A stretch of 64,000 nt of DNA. Origin: Gari tellinella (lineage: Eukaryota > Mollusca > Bivalvia > Cardiida > Psammobiidae). Numbering within the stretch: position 1 is the stretch's first letter; each line of letters starts with the position of its first letter. Location: the NCBI GenBank assembly GCA_922989275.2, contig OV277863.1, positions 21,418,001-21,482,000 on the forward strand. The letters are read 5' to 3'. The position numbers were made by a program, and so were the translations under genes. The notes beneath the pieces were generated by a model that was not told the DNA's origin, did not search any database, and was given only the letters and a program-made list of their open reading frames with translations. Shown one piece after another: positions 31,945 through 42,621 of the stretch.

Positions 31945-32402
31945 TACAGTAAAACCTCTCTATTACGACCACTAAATTGAGTTAATTATTAGGTGTGTAC
32001 GACAGGTGACTGTTTTTAAGCAAGGAGAAAGTAAAACAGAAAGCTCTTTAAGGAGCTTTCTGTTTTATTGTCACCTTGCTTTAAACTGTAACCTGTCCTT
32101 TAAACAATTTATTAGCCTTCGTTTAACTCTTTCCTCCCTAGTCCCGCATATTGGCGTTGTTTTCAAACAGTGTACATGTGATGAGTACACTTGTCCTGTA
32201 CAAACAGTGAAGACCCAGATCAGAGGGCTCCAAAAGGAGCCCTCTGATCAGGGTCTTCCCTGTTTGTCATTATGCCAAACATTGACAAAAACAACCCTTA
32301 AAAGTCAGAAATGGACTAGACAAAAATGGAAACTGGAATTGTCCATTTAAAGTTTCAGGGAGGAAAGAGTTAAGTGATCGTAAAAACAAGGCTTTACTGT
32401 AC
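31945..32402. mobile_element. M5 MITE interrupted by M2
   Basis: TACAGTAAAACCTCTCTATT to AAGGCTTTACTGTA. Core AAGCAAGGAGAAAGTAAAAC with centre CTCTTTAAGGAG. M2 sits in the right flank. Confidence 0.92.
32123..32373. mobile_element. M2 MITE nested in M5, complete, 251 bp
   Basis: TTAACTCTTTCCTCCCTAGT to GGAGGAAAGAGTTAA. Centre GGGCTCCAAAAGGAGCCC. The target TTAA is duplicated inside CTTCGTTTAA|GTGATCGT. Confidence 0.93.
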
Positions 32403-32650
32403 ATAAAACCCCACCCACTACAAACAGCTATCATCTGAATAATAACATTGGTTAATGAAATAAGGAAAGTTTTACCCAGGAAAGTGTACAGACTCATGTC
32501 AGACAGATTCAGTAAGAAAACGGTGAGGACCCCGATAAGACAGCTGTTTCCAAAATAAATATCAATAATATGCTAAAAGCATTAGAATGGTTATGTAACA
32601 CAGTAAGAACATACAAAAAATTATCTTTTTCACTGTACTTTCATATTGCT

Positions 32651-32903
32651 TTAACCCTTTCCCCCCATAGAAGCGCCTTTTAGCGCATTCAGTTGATTCC
32701 TTCGCCAAAGAAAATAGTTCCAATTTATAGTCGTTAATATGTTTCGTAAAGAATATTTTCTTAATTCTAGCATGTTGTAGCTTAAAGCAGGCTGAAAGTA
32801 AAGCAGAATGTGCCTTAAAGCACATTCTGATTTACTTTTAACCTGCTGTAAGTAGTCACCTATTTTCAAAACTAGAAACAGGCTATGAGGTAAAGTCAGT
32901 TAA
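32651..32903. mobile_element. M1 MITE, complete
   Basis: TTAACCCTTTCCCCCCATAG. Centre GTGCCTTAAAGCAC. Confidence 0.88.
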
Positions 32904-33156
32904 CTGACCATTACCTCATAAATACACCTTATCACCTCACATTATTCGTACACTTAGAAAAGTAGTCCCTACCTTGGAATTTCCAACATAAAATATGGAA
33001 GGCATTTCCAGTATATTTCCAAATGGCTCCTTAAAGCAGATTGAAAGTAATGCAGAATGCTCGTAAACGAGCATTCTGCATTACTTTCAATTTGCTTAAA
33101 TAAAGTGATAGCCTGTGTCTTCAAAACAAGAAACCGACTTTGGGGTAATGGGTTAA
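32900..33156. mobile_element. M1 MITE, variant centre
   Basis: TTAACTGACCATTACC to GGGTAATGGGTTAA. Hairpin centre ATGCTCGTAAACGAGCAT, with both arms changed together. Confidence 0.88.
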
Positions 33157-33160
33157 AACA

Positions 33161-34280
33161 AGGAAGTGGCTAGCCGTCCGGTTCAAGACGGCTAGCCTGC
33201 CCTGTGAGGGTAGGCTAGACGTCCGGAATAGATTTTCGTCAGAGCTTATACTGCATAATTTACGTGAGTTAGTGCCTGGATATATATGGCAAACAACCTT
33301 AAATGCAAATTTTAAACATCAGAAAATCGGTGAGAACAGAAACAAGTCGCACTTTAAGGAACTAATTTACCGTCACTATGAGCTACGTTCGCATCCGCCA
33401 TTGTTGTTGTTGTTGTTGCCGTATTCTTTCCCCACCTAGTAGGAGAACCGCACTCTCACAGGCATTTTTAATTGATGATTGAATACCTGTACGTTTCGCT
33501 AAACTGACACTTTCGAGCATGTACATAATGTCCACGTTAGAATGTTTCCATTTTTAATTGATTTCTTTAGTGTCAGAGAAATATCTCCGACTTAGAATTT
33601 CACAGCGATCTACGGTAATGGACAGGTCTTCCCTTTTTCGAAGTATAATGACCTTCATAAATACATGTATTACTCAAACTTTTACTCCAAATGCCACTTT
33701 ATGCCGATGCTTAACAATGGATTATGTTTGCATGGCTTTGTTTTTTCCGATTCATTCACAGTTTGCTACTAGCGACAATACATGGAGATACCGGCCGCGA
33801 TAATTAGATATGGCCATAATCAACGTATCTATATAATACCATCCATTTGAAATACTTTCGGCATTTGATCTTCAATCTCTAATTATAACATTCAGTTAAT
33901 ATTTACATGCATACATTACAACAAACCCAACAGAAATGCCCTGCGTCCTAATCTAATAGCCACAAAGTCGGGGCAGCAGAGTCAATAACCAATTAAAATG
34001 GCGGATGCGAACGTCAGTCTGAAGGTAATTTAATTCCTTTATATGCATGTGATTTGTTTATGCTCTCTATTGTTTTTTTGAAAATTAAATGCATTTAGGT
34101 TTGTTTTAACTTGTTTTGAAATATACCCAGGCACTAACCCACATATAAAGCAGTATATTTCCTGAAAGAAATTTATTCCGGACGTCTAGCCTACCCTCAC
34201 AGGGTAGGCTAGCCGTCCGACGTCTAGCCCGTCCTGTGAGGGTTGGCTAGCCGTCCGGTTCCGGACGTCTAGCCACTGCC
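33161..34280. mobile_element. hAT-like foldback, 1,120 bp, 8-bp duplication
   Basis: The 8-bp duplication TTAAAACA lies at 33153-33160 and 34281-34288. The ends AGGAAGTGGCTAGCCGTCCG and, inverted, GGCAGTGGCTAGACGTCCGG continue as arrays of GGCTAGCCGTCC/GACGTCTAGCC blocks. An inner inverted repeat pairs GCATCCGCCATT (near 33395) with AATGGCGGATGC (near 34000). No transposase frame seen. Confidence 0.85.
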
Positions 34281-34765
34281 TTAAAACAAACATATACCTC
34301 CATGACAAGACCTTTTAAATTGTATACCTATGGGAAATATACAACAAAATAATATTGATTTTAGCAAAATTCAAAATCGATTGTCTATGAAAATATAAAA
34401 TCATTATTGAAATTCAGGAGAAAACTATTTATACACAACAATTTATGCATAATCTCTCTATCCGCTAATACCACAATAACACTGTTGTTGGTCTTATTGT
34501 CTGTACAGCATTTCCGAAGGGCCTTTTTCTCATCTGTAATGGACTTATTTGACAGACTGCAGAAATAAAACTAACCACATGCTGTCTTAGGCGACAGACA
34601 CAATAAATACAAATTAATTAACATCTTTATCAGGGAAAAGACTGTGACAATGTAACACTTGATAAAAGTGTTTTCAGAATGGCTGAGGAAGTTATTGGCA
34701 GCCCATTGATTTTCATGCTTCACCTATACATCTTTATTGTCTATACAGTGCTAGAACTGGAGATA

Positions 34766-34917
34766 TAACCCTTTACGCCATACCCTGTTCCTTCATTTTG
34801 AAGACAGGTGACCATTAAACCCATTGCCCCATGGACTGATTCTTCATTTTGAGGAGGATGGCCATTTAACCCATTGCCCCAAGGACTGTTTCTAGTTTTG
34901 AAAACAGGTGACCACTT
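34766..34917. mobile_element. Three stacked M1 left-end pieces
   Basis: Three consecutive starts (34766 ATAACCCTTTACGCC, then AAACCCATTGCCCC near 34817 and TTTAACCCATTGCCCC near 34853), each running only to the GACCACTTAA position where the next begins. Confidence 0.82.
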
Positions 34918-35169
34918 AACCCATTACCCCATAGCCTGTTTCTAGTTTTGAAGATAGGTGACCACTTAAAGCAGGTTGAAAGTAAAGCAGAATGCACCTT
35001 AAGGTGCATTCTGCTTTACTTTCAGCCTGCTTTAAGCTTCCATCTGCTAGAATATAGAAAATATTTCTTATAAAACTTATTAATGACTGTATAAATTGGA
35101 AATATATTGTTCAGTGGATGAATATATTATAGTCGTAAAAAGGCGTAATTATGGGGGAATGGGTTAAAG
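34917..35169. mobile_element. M1 MITE, complete, innermost of the stack
   Basis: TTAACCCATTACCCC to GGGGGAATGGGTTAA. Centre GCACCTTAAGGTGC. Confidence 0.92.
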
Positions 35170-35520
35170 CAGGTTGACAGTAAAGCAGAATGTGTCTTAA
35201 GGCGCATTCTGCTTTACTTTCAGCCTGCTTTAAGCTTCCATCTGCTAGAATATAGAAAATATTTCTTATAAAACTTATTAATGACTGTATAAATTGGAAA
35301 TATATTTTTCAGTGGATGAATATATTATAGTCGTAAAAAGGCGTAATTATGGGGGAATGGGTTAAAGCAGGTTGACAGTAAAGCAGAATGTGTCTTAAGG
35401 CGCATTTTGCTTTACTTTCAGCCTGCTTTAAGCTACCATCTGCTAGGAAATATCTTTCATGTTGCACATTCATTACTGTAAATGTTTTAAGTATTTCCAA
35501 TGCATTTATTGTAATGTGTT
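35166..35520. mobile_element. M1 hairpin-and-right-flank units, repeated
   Basis: TTAAAGCAGGTTGACAGTAA begins at 35166 and again at 35363. The two starts are ~197 bp apart and nearly identical (GCAGAATGTGTCTTAAGGCG in both). The second degenerates after about 35460. Confidence 0.88.
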
Positions 35521-35559
35521 AATTGACTCATTAATTTCTATTTTCTCTTACATATAGGA

Positions 35560-35850
35560 TCTGTCATGAGTCGATGTTTAAGACAAGCTGATCTCAAACG
35601 AGTCTAGAATTGAAATGTTATTAAGCGAGCCTTGGCGAGCTTAATAACCTTTCTATTCTAGACGAGTTTGAGATCAACTTGTCTTAAACATCGACGAGTG
35701 ACAGATTCTTTTTCTCACATTACCAACGATTTAAGCTATTTTTTTAAATCAATATGCATTTTTTGGAACCCGGTGACGTCAAAACGCCGTTATAAATAGT
35801 GACGTTATCGTGACGTCATCAAAGTGATCTTACACATGTTGGAGATAAGG
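35560..35850. mobile_element. Foldback element with TGACGTCA sites
   Basis: Inverted arms at 35566-35707: GTCGATGTTTAAGACAAGCT and, inverted, GTCGATGTTTAAGACAAGTT, centred on GCGAGCCTTGGCGAGC. TGACGTCA-type sites follow near 35774 and 35812. Confidence 0.75.
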
Positions 35851-35992
35851 ATATTCGTCATCGTTGTTCGCTATAGAAATCAGGGTTAGTTATGTGAGAA
35901 AATATTTTCTGCATCCTTTTTCTACAGTGCTTCATTGATTTAAAAAAACAGCTTCATTACTAAATGTTGTCTTCCAATTTTATTTTCAAATC

Positions 35993-36214
35993 TTAGCGTG
36001 CTGGGTAAGTTTTTCCTCTGCAACAATTATTGCCGTCTACTATTGATCTAAAAAAAGAATTTTCATAATTTTCTTTTTCAAAAGGGTCAGAGTGTCAAAC
36101 AGTTTGGATTCTGATGAGACGCCGCATTATGCGGCGTCTCATCAGGATCCAAACTGTTTGCACAGATAATCTAGATTCTGCAGCTTACAGTTTGTAGACT
36201 GTGCAAAGAGTTAT
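35993..36214. mobile_element. M3 MITE
   Basis: TTAGCGTGCTGGGTAAG at the left, GTGCAAAGAGTTAT at the right. Hairpin with GATGAGACGCC/GGCGTCTCATC arms, centre CGCATTATGCG. Confidence 0.88.
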
Positions 36215-36319
36215 TTACTCTGTCCCAAAATCTATGAATCTTTTACCCAATTTCTGATAGAGTTTCCTCTGAATTTCAAAATGCATTTTATTCTATCAGA
36301 GCAACGTCTATCTTGAACA

Positions 36320-36392
36320 TGAGTGTCAAACTACAGTTTGGATCCTGATCAGCTACAAAGTTACATATAGCATTCAAACTGTTTACATATTA
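36320..36392. mobile_element. M3 hairpin remnant
   Basis: GTTTGGATCCTGATCAGC on one side, CATTCAAACTGTTTAC on the other; the centre is lost. Confidence 0.6.
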
Positions 36393-36457
36393 TCGGATTA
36401 TACATTAAACAAAAAATTATGCCAATGTAAGCTTTTTATTTCTTTTTTCTTTTTCTT

Positions 36458-36709
36458 TTAACCCTTTACCTGATAGTCTATTTCTAGTATTGTAGATAGG
36501 TGACTTCTTAAAGCAGGTTGAAAGTAAAGCAGAATGTGCCTTAAGGCACATTCTGCTTTACTTTCAGCCTGCTTTAAGCTATTAACTGCTAGAATAAGGA
36601 AAGTATTAAATATGACACATATTCATTACGGTATAATTAGGAACTATTTTCTTCAGCGGATGAATAAAATGAATGTGCTAAAAGTCGCTTCTATGGGGGA
36701 AAGGGTTAA
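36458..36709. mobile_element. M1 MITE, complete, 252 bp
   Basis: TTAACCCTTTACCTGATAGT to GGGGAAAGGGTTAA. Centre GTGCCTTAAGGCAC. Confidence 0.93.
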
Positions 36710-36835
36710 AGAAAAAAGTGAATTTAAAAGTTCAACATTGTAAATGTTCAGACTACTAAGTGCTAATGCAGAACAAAACTTATACAGCAAGGTCCCAGGA
36801 GAGAAATATATGGAATAATTCTACAAGACATTTAT

Positions 36836-37033
36836 TTAACTCTTTGCATGCTGGGTAACTTTTTTACCAACAACAATTGACGTCTGCTTCTGTTTAAATA
36901 TCTTTTCAAAACAAAGTCAGAGCGTCAAACACTTTGGATCCTGATAAGACGTTGTGCTCCGTGGCATCTCTTCAAGATCCAAACTGTTTGCAAAGGTTAT
37001 CATGGATTTCGACTTGTGTGCTAAGAGGTAACA
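36836..37033. mobile_element. M3 MITE, diverged
   Basis: TTAACTCTTTGCATGCTGGG. The hairpin is imperfect (GATAAGACGTTG / GGCATCTCTTC). Confidence 0.8.
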
Positions 37034-37083
37034 TTTCTTAACTGCAGGCTTACATAATTTTAAACCTTTTATCAGTCTTCTTT

Positions 37084-37221
37084 TAACCCATTAACTCATA
37101 AGTGATTAACAATTATCAGTGCTCACCTCAATGCATGCTAGTTGATTAAAGTGCGTCAAAATGAGTTAGTATGAGGCTATTGCGCAATGAGTCAAAATGA
37201 GTCTCTATGGCTTAATGGGTT
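37084..37221. mobile_element. Short TTAA MITE
   Basis: TTAACCCATTAACTCATAAG and CTATGGCTTAATGGGTTAT are inverted repeats. The middle carries GTCAAAATGAGT repeats instead of a hairpin. Confidence 0.65.
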
Positions 37222-37387
37222 ATTACCCTTATTTTTACACGTTTCATTAAAGTTTTTCCAATGCATTCATTTTAATATTGAATTAAATCTTTTATGGAAA
37301 AATCTGTTAAATTACCATATTTCTATTACAAACATTCTTACTCTTTTCTGTATCCGTTTTAGGTTGGTAGTGCTTTATTGATTTCTT

Positions 37388-37602
37388 AAATCTTTGCATG
37401 CTGGGTAATTTGTTTTCTCTCCAAAATTTGTTGTCTGCAACTGTTCTAAAAATTTCTTTTCAAAACAGGGTCAGAGTGTCAAACAGTTTGGATCCTGATG
37501 AGACGCCGGGTTATGCACATGGCGTCTCATCAGGATCCCAACTGTTTGCAAAGGGAATCACTGTGGCACATATATCTGCTGCTAGCATGCAAAGAGTTTT
37601 CC
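37388..37602. mobile_element. M3 MITE
   Basis: ATCTTTGCATGCTGGGTAAT at the left, AGCATGCAAAGAGTTT at the right. Hairpin GATGAGACGCCG with spacer GTTATGCACAT. Confidence 0.85.
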
Positions 37603-37823
37603 TGAATGTACTTCTTCAAGACAGTAAAATAGGTTATTGAGTCTGTAATTTAGGCCCAACTTGGTGTGTCAAATAACAGCAGTTTCATACAAAATGGAAA
37701 AGCTCCCACCACTTAGTCTATAAATCATGCCTAAGGTAATTTCCAAATGGACTCTTTCATTATTTCTGATAGACATCAGTTCACATTGACTTGAAGGGTT
37801 TCAAACGAAGCGATTTGAAAGAC

Positions 37824-37901
37824 TTGCAAACAGTGTAGACCCTGATCAGAGGGCTCCTGAAGGAGCCCTCCGATTAGGGTCTAAACTGGCTGCAAGGGAA
37901 A
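37824..37901. mobile_element. M2-type hairpin core
   Basis: GCAAACAGTGTAGACCCTGA with centre GGGCTCCTGAAGGAGCCC. Outer ends not recognised. Confidence 0.72.
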
Positions 37902-38039
37902 TTACTCATACCCATCACTGTAAGGATTAACCTTTTTTCTGATGAAACATTCCTTTGTGTGTGTTTTTTGTTTATTTGTTTCCTATCAAAGACAGTCAGA
38001 ATATTTGGATTTTTTAACAAAAGAAACTTGAACTCAAGA

Positions 38040-38275
38040 TTCAAACAGTTTGTATCCCGATCAGATGTCAGTTGAAATACAGGGCTTCAGATAGGAGTAG
38101 GGTATGTCAAAACTTAAAATCTTTATATTGCATAAAACCCTATTTTATGACTACTCATTAGAATTGTCTCAAAGAAACAATTCTAATGAGTAGTCACATG
38201 ATAGGGTTTCATGCAGATACAAAGGAGAAATATGCTGGACATGGTTAGTTTACGGTACTCCTTCTTATCCTGGCG
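38040..38275. mobile_element. M3 scrap followed by M4 MITE
   Basis: An M3 arm (CAAACAGTTTGTATCCCGAT) is cut by M4 starting CAGGGCTTCAGATAGGAGTA at about 38081. The M4 hairpin centre is GTCTCAAAGAAAC. Confidence 0.7.
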
Positions 38276-38420
38276 GCCCGTCTTACGAAACGTCTTACCA
38301 CAAATATTGTCCTATGTCAGATACTAAAATTCTCAATTATTATTTATTTCTCCATCTATTCCTGACTTGTGACATCTCTTTGGAATCGTCTTTTGATGTT
38401 TCGTAAGACGGACACCTGGT
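38274..38420. mobile_element. GGGCCCGTTTCATAAA-type MITE, truncated
   Basis: GGCCCGTCTTACGAAACGTC at the left and GTTTCGTAAGACGGACACC at the right. The second hairpin arm is deleted compared with 2896-3137. Confidence 0.7.
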
Positions 38421-38468
38421 GTCCTTGTGCTGACCTGACATGACAAAGTATGATGTCATTGATCTTAC

Positions 38469-38543
38469 CTTGACGTCCACCTGGAAATCAAAGAGGTCAA
38501 CTCTCTGCCAGTTACTGCCATCAAGAGCTAGGATGTTCCAATA
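38469..38543 (-). CDS. FBXL20: FBXL2/FBXL20-like F-box/LRR protein, internal exon 1 of 5 visible
   Basis: This exon encodes 25 residues beginning YWNILALDGSNWQRVDLFDF, nearly the same as the segment just after the F-box in animal FBXL20/FBXL2. It is bounded by TTTTCAG on its 5' side and AAG/GTAAG on its 3' side, and its 75 nt keep phase 0. In the family, the F-box binds SKP1 of an SCF ubiquitin ligase and the leucine-rich repeats recruit the substrate; that role is known for the family and not tested here. The F-box helices themselves belong to earlier exons. I searched to position 64000 and did not find them, so the first intron is at least about 25 kb or the exons lie outside. FBXL2 and FBXL20 are vertebrate paralogues, so the symbol marks the family. 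Confidence 0.9.
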
Positions 38544-39118
38544 CTGAAAAGTAAAGAAAAGAATTTATAAATACATTTTAAATCAAAATTTAAGTAAAGC
38601 AGTACACTGCTACATGATACCCACTCAAATAAGTTTGAGAGGGGGTATATAAGAGTCGGTGTGTTGGTTGGTCAGTCAGTTGGTTGGTCTGTCCGTCAGG
38701 TTTTCTTGGCACAACAAATCTTGTGATACGAATTACTTTACATTTCTTTATCGATTGACATCAAACTTTGCATAAGCATTTATAATGAAGGGCAGATGTG
38801 CACGACATATTTTTTAAGATGATTCATACCCCAAATTCAGCATTCTGTCACATTGATGCAGACATTATAATTCAGTAATCAAGGTCAAAGGTCCGACACA
38901 CCGCAATTGAAAGGTATCTACGCACACCAGGTTTGGCAATCCTGGATGATATAGTCAGAGATATTCTCTGGACAAGGTTATTCTAAAATCAAGGTCAGAG
39001 GTCAAGGTCAAGGTCAAGGTGATGTGACACTTGGCAGTCCTAAGATATATCCACACACTATCATGTGTTATGACTCTGGATGATATAGTAAAAGAGATCA
39101 GCTCTGGACAAAGTTAGT

Positions 39119-39361
39119 TTAACCCTTTACCCCATAGCCTGGTTTTAGTTTTGAAAATAGGTGACTACTTAAAGCAGGTTGAAAGTAAAGCAGAATGTGC
39201 CCTTAGGCGCATTCTACTTTACTTTCAGCCTACTTTAAGCTACCACCTGCTAGAATAAAAAGAAATTCCTTCTGGTACATATTCATGACTGTATAGATTG
39301 GAATTATTTTTTTCAACGGAATACGCTAAAAGGCGCTTCTAGCTATAAGGTAAACGGTTAA
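39119..39361. mobile_element. M1 MITE nested in the tandem repeat
   Basis: TTAACCCTTTACCCCATAGC to AAGGTAAACGGTTAA. Centre GTGCCCTTAGGCGC. Confidence 0.9.
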
Positions 39362-39478
39362 ACATAGATACAATCAGGATTGACAAAACATACAATTTCA
39401 CAAATAAATATTAGGATAAGAAAACAAGTTTGGTTCAAACTTATATAAATTCTTCTCCTTTTCATATAAATTACAATA

Positions 39479-39667
39479 TACAGTCAAAACTCGAAACTTT
39501 GAACTCGATTCTAGATCTACTAATATTTCATGAGTTGAATTTCGATAATTTGATCTCGCTAAAGTCAAACATGCTTGTATGTCAAAACATGGCATAGCCA
39601 TATCCAACCATGAAACACGGATACGTTCGAAATTACATGAGTTCAACGTATTGAGTCTCGACTGTGT
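39479..39667. mobile_element. M6 MITE nested in the tandem repeat
   Basis: ACAGTCAAAACTCGAAACTT and, inverted, ACAGTCGAGACTCAATACGT. Inner pair GTCAAAACATGGC/GCCATATCCAACC is diverged. Confidence 0.78.
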
Positions 39668-40482
39668 CAGGACAAAGTTGTTCAATAATCACGGACAGAG
39701 GTCAAGTTCAAGGTCAAATAGACCTGCAACTGGTATGTCAAACTTCTCTATCTCAAGATGAATGTACACACTACATTTGATATTGGTAGCTGATATGGTA
39801 TATGAGTTAGGCTCCAGACAAGGTTTTTCAATTGTCAAGGTCCAGGAGACCTGAAAGTGGTATATGTGACACTCTGCAATCCCAACATGCATCCACACAT
39901 CATGTTTAAATAATCCTAGATGATATAATATAGGAGATATGCTCTAGACAAGGTTTTTCAATCATCAAGGGCAGAGGTCAAGGTCTAGGTAACCTGAAAG
40001 TTGTATTTGACACTCGGCACTCTTAAGATGTATCCATACACTAGGTTTGGTAATTGTAGATGGCATATTATAGGAGTTATGCTCCAGACAATAATTTCAA
40101 TAATCAAGGTCAGAGGTCAAGATCAATGTCAAAAGTCACCTTAGTGGTACACAACACTTTTCCATCTCAAGATGAATCCACACAACAAGCTTGGTAATCA
40201 TACGTGATATGGTATAGAGGTTATGCTCCCGATAAGGTTTTTCAATAATCAAGGTAAAATGTCAAGGTCAAATTGACCTGAAAGTGGTATGTGACACTTG
40301 GCAATCCCAACATGTATCCACACACCATATTTGGTTATCCTAGATGGCATAGTATAGGAGTTATGCTCCGTACAATATCAGGAGGGACGGACCGACCCAC
40401 AGACAGACAGACTGACAGACAAAGTGATTCTAGTAAGGTAGAAAGTGTCTTTAGCAGCTTTCTGCATTAGTTTTGTCTTGCA

Positions 40483-40738
40483 TTAACCCTTTCCCCCATA
40501 GAAGCGCCTTTTAGGGAATAAGATTTATTTACTCCACTGAAGAAAATAGTTCCAATTTAATCAGTCATGAATATAATTATATTATAGAGAATCTTTTCCA
40601 TATTCTAGCACATGATAGCTTAAAGCAGGCTGAAAGTAAAGCAGAATGCGCCCTGAGGCGCATTCTGCTTTACATTCAACCTGCTTTAAGTAGTCACCTA
40701 TCTTCAATACGAGAAATAGGCTATCAGGTAATGGGTTA
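40483..40738. mobile_element. M1 MITE, complete
   Basis: TTAACCCTTTCCCCCATAGA to CAGGTAATGGGTTAA. Centre GCGCCCTGAGGCGC. Preceded by an M5-like core scrap at 40436-40482. Confidence 0.92.
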
Positions 40739-41098
40739 AGCAGTTCAATCAGCATTTATAGATCACCTTCATTCTTTGGTCATTTACCACAAGAAAATTT
40801 ACCACACATATTTTGCCAAGATTGGCACATTTGATGATTTTCTTGAAAATAATGCCCAGTCAGATATGGATCTCCTGCCTAGATAATTAATTTGAATGAG
40901 CATGTTTTGTGCCCACACTGTAACTGTCTATGTAACACATCTAAGCCCCCCAAAACTGCAGACACTCATTGTTTATTCAGCAACTAAGGTTCACAGGGGA
41001 AACTAAAAACTGATCAAACCTCAATCAAACCATGCAATTGCCAGAAATTACTGCCTTACTGTCCATCACAGAGCTGCCGAGCCATCATCTGAGGTATG

Positions 41099-41307
41099 TA
41101 CAGTAGAACCTCTCTATTACGACCACTAAATTGTGTCAAATATTAGTCGTTTCAGACAGGCGACTGCTTAAAGCAATGTGAAAGTGAAACAGAAAGCTCC
41201 TACAGGAGCTTTCTGTTTCACTTTCACATTGCATTAAGCCGTCACCTATCTTTTATACAGACAACTAGCCTTATTTCTAGTGGTCGTAATAGAGAGGTTT
41301 TACTGTA
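41099..41307. mobile_element. M5 MITE, complete, ~209 bp
   Basis: TACAGTAGAACCTCTCTATT to GAGAGGTTTTACTGTA at TA. Core AAGCAATGTGAAAGTGAAAC with centre GCTCCTACAGGAGC. The cleanest M5 copy. Confidence 0.93.
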
Positions 41308-41439
41308 TTCAAATGTCAGGTTTAAATTTATTTATAACCATGTATGGTAGAGTGCTGCCATTACTGCCACTAAAACGAATACTTACGCTTATGGCAGCTT
41401 AAAACTGGATGAGTGTGAAAAGAAAAGCTTCCAATAGTC

Positions 41440-41641
41440 TACATGTACTTTAAACTAGAAGAGTATAAATTGGCTTAAAGCAGCATGTAAAGCGGAATAT
41501 ACCTTAAGGTGCATTCTGCTTTTAATTTCAGCATACTTTAAGCTATTATCCGCTAGGATATAGAAAACATTTCTTATGGTACATCAGTGATGGAATAAAT
41601 TAAAGGCGTTAAAGGGGGTATTTATGGAGTAATTGGTTAAA
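41440..41641. mobile_element. M1 MITE, left end lost
   Basis: Hairpin with deletions (AAGCAGCATGTAAAGCGGAA). Right end GGAGTAATTGGTTAA. Confidence 0.78.
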
Positions 41642-41653
41642 TTGCATTTCTTT

Positions 41654-41677
41654 GGGGGGGGGGGGGGGGGGGGGGGG
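41654..41677 (+). repeat. Poly-G run of 24
   Basis: Twenty-four consecutive G bases, possibly G-quadruplex forming; the length may be an assembly artefact. Confidence 0.9.
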
Positions 41678-41688
41678 CTTGTGGTCAC

Positions 41689-41904
41689 ACCCTTTTAATC
41701 CATAGCCCATTTCCAGTTTTGAAGACGGGTGACTGCTTAAAGTAAAGCAGAGTGTGCCTGCTTCAAGTGACCAGCTTCTAGGTTATAGAAAATGTTTCAT
41801 ATAGTACATAATTATTGACATTACTGTTTAAGTGGGAAAATATTCAGTGGAGGAATTAATTAAATGACTATAAAGGTGTATCTATAATGGAGTAAAGGTT
41901 TAAA
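41689..41904. mobile_element. M1 MITE, hairpin mostly deleted
   Basis: CACCCTTTTAATCCATAGCC and the right flank are present. The core is reduced to CTTAAAGTAAAGCAGAGTG. Confidence 0.75.
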
Positions 41905-42143
41905 ACACCACAAAAAAAACTTCTTTAGAGCGGACGTGGTAAAAAGACAGTCTACTGCAGCCTATAAGTGAATTTGATGTGTTATTAGAGACAGTGGGTA
42001 ATGGATTCACCTTAGACAATATTTATTTTTTTATGGTTTTTGTCAATTCAATCATTTTGCAATCTGTCTGGACCCAGACTAAAAGTCACTTGATGTCAGA
42101 GACTTGCACTGCACTGCAGCCATGAGGGGAGGCTACAGTATAA

Positions 42144-42340
42144 CAGGGCTCCAGATTATAAAGAAGGTGTAAACTGGACAAAAGCAACATTTTTTCACTC
42201 ATTTAAGCACAAAATCCTATGGTGTGACTACTCATTAGAATCGTCTCGAAGAGACGATTCTAATGAATAGTGACACCATAGGGTTTAATGCAGAAATAAA
42301 GATTTTAGTTTTTGAAATACTCCCCTTATCTGGAGCCCTG
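42144..42340. mobile_element. M4 MITE, complete
   Basis: CAGGGCTCCAGATTATAAAG to CTTATCTGGAGCCCTG. Perfect hairpin TCGTCTCGAAGAGACGA. GTATAAC is found on both sides. Confidence 0.92.
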
Positions 42341-42370
42341 TATAACAAGAGTGTCCATTGTTTGCAACAA

Positions 42371-42621
42371 TTAACCAATTACTCAAAAGCCTGTTCATAG
42401 TTTTCAGGACATTATGACCCCTTAAAACAGGTGAAAGTAAACAGAATGCATTCTGCTTTACTTTCAGCCTGTGCTACCATCTGCTAGAAAACATTTCGTT
42501 AGAATAGAGAATATATTTATGATGGTGCATAATCATAACAGTATAAATTTGAACTATTTTCTTCAGTGAAGGAATAAATTAGAGGTTTTGAAATGTGTAT
42601 CTGTATGGAGTAATGATTTAA
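42371..42621. mobile_element. M1 MITE, hairpin reduced
   Basis: TTAACCAATTACTCAAAAGC to GAGTAATGATTTAA. The hairpin is reduced to AGTAAACAGAATGCATTCTG. Confidence 0.85.

Larger units (their letters stand above)
18056..38468. other. 20.4-kb FBXL intron between exons 1 and 2
   Basis: Almost entirely transposons, listed individually. I see nothing at 21560-21840, 26240-26680, 28080-28290, 28620-29060, 30900-31670 (apart from small MITE scraps), 34290-34760 or 35720-35990. Confidence 0.85.
38618..40435. repeat. Dispersed repeat with ~185-bp tandem units
   Basis: Opens with GGGTATATAAGAGTCGGTGT and GGTTGGTCAGTCAGTTGG. Six or more units follow, each with AATCAAGGTCAGAGGTCAAG, GACACTTGGCAATCC, TATCCACACACCA and a GGAGTTATGCTCC segment. 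It ends with ACAGACAGACAGACTGACAG. M1 and M6 copies interrupt it. Confidence 0.82.

Noticed and set aside
41051..41100. Candidate exon near CATCATCTGAG/GTATGTA
   Set aside because: Translation on either strand matches no part of the F-box protein and no acceptor is convincing.
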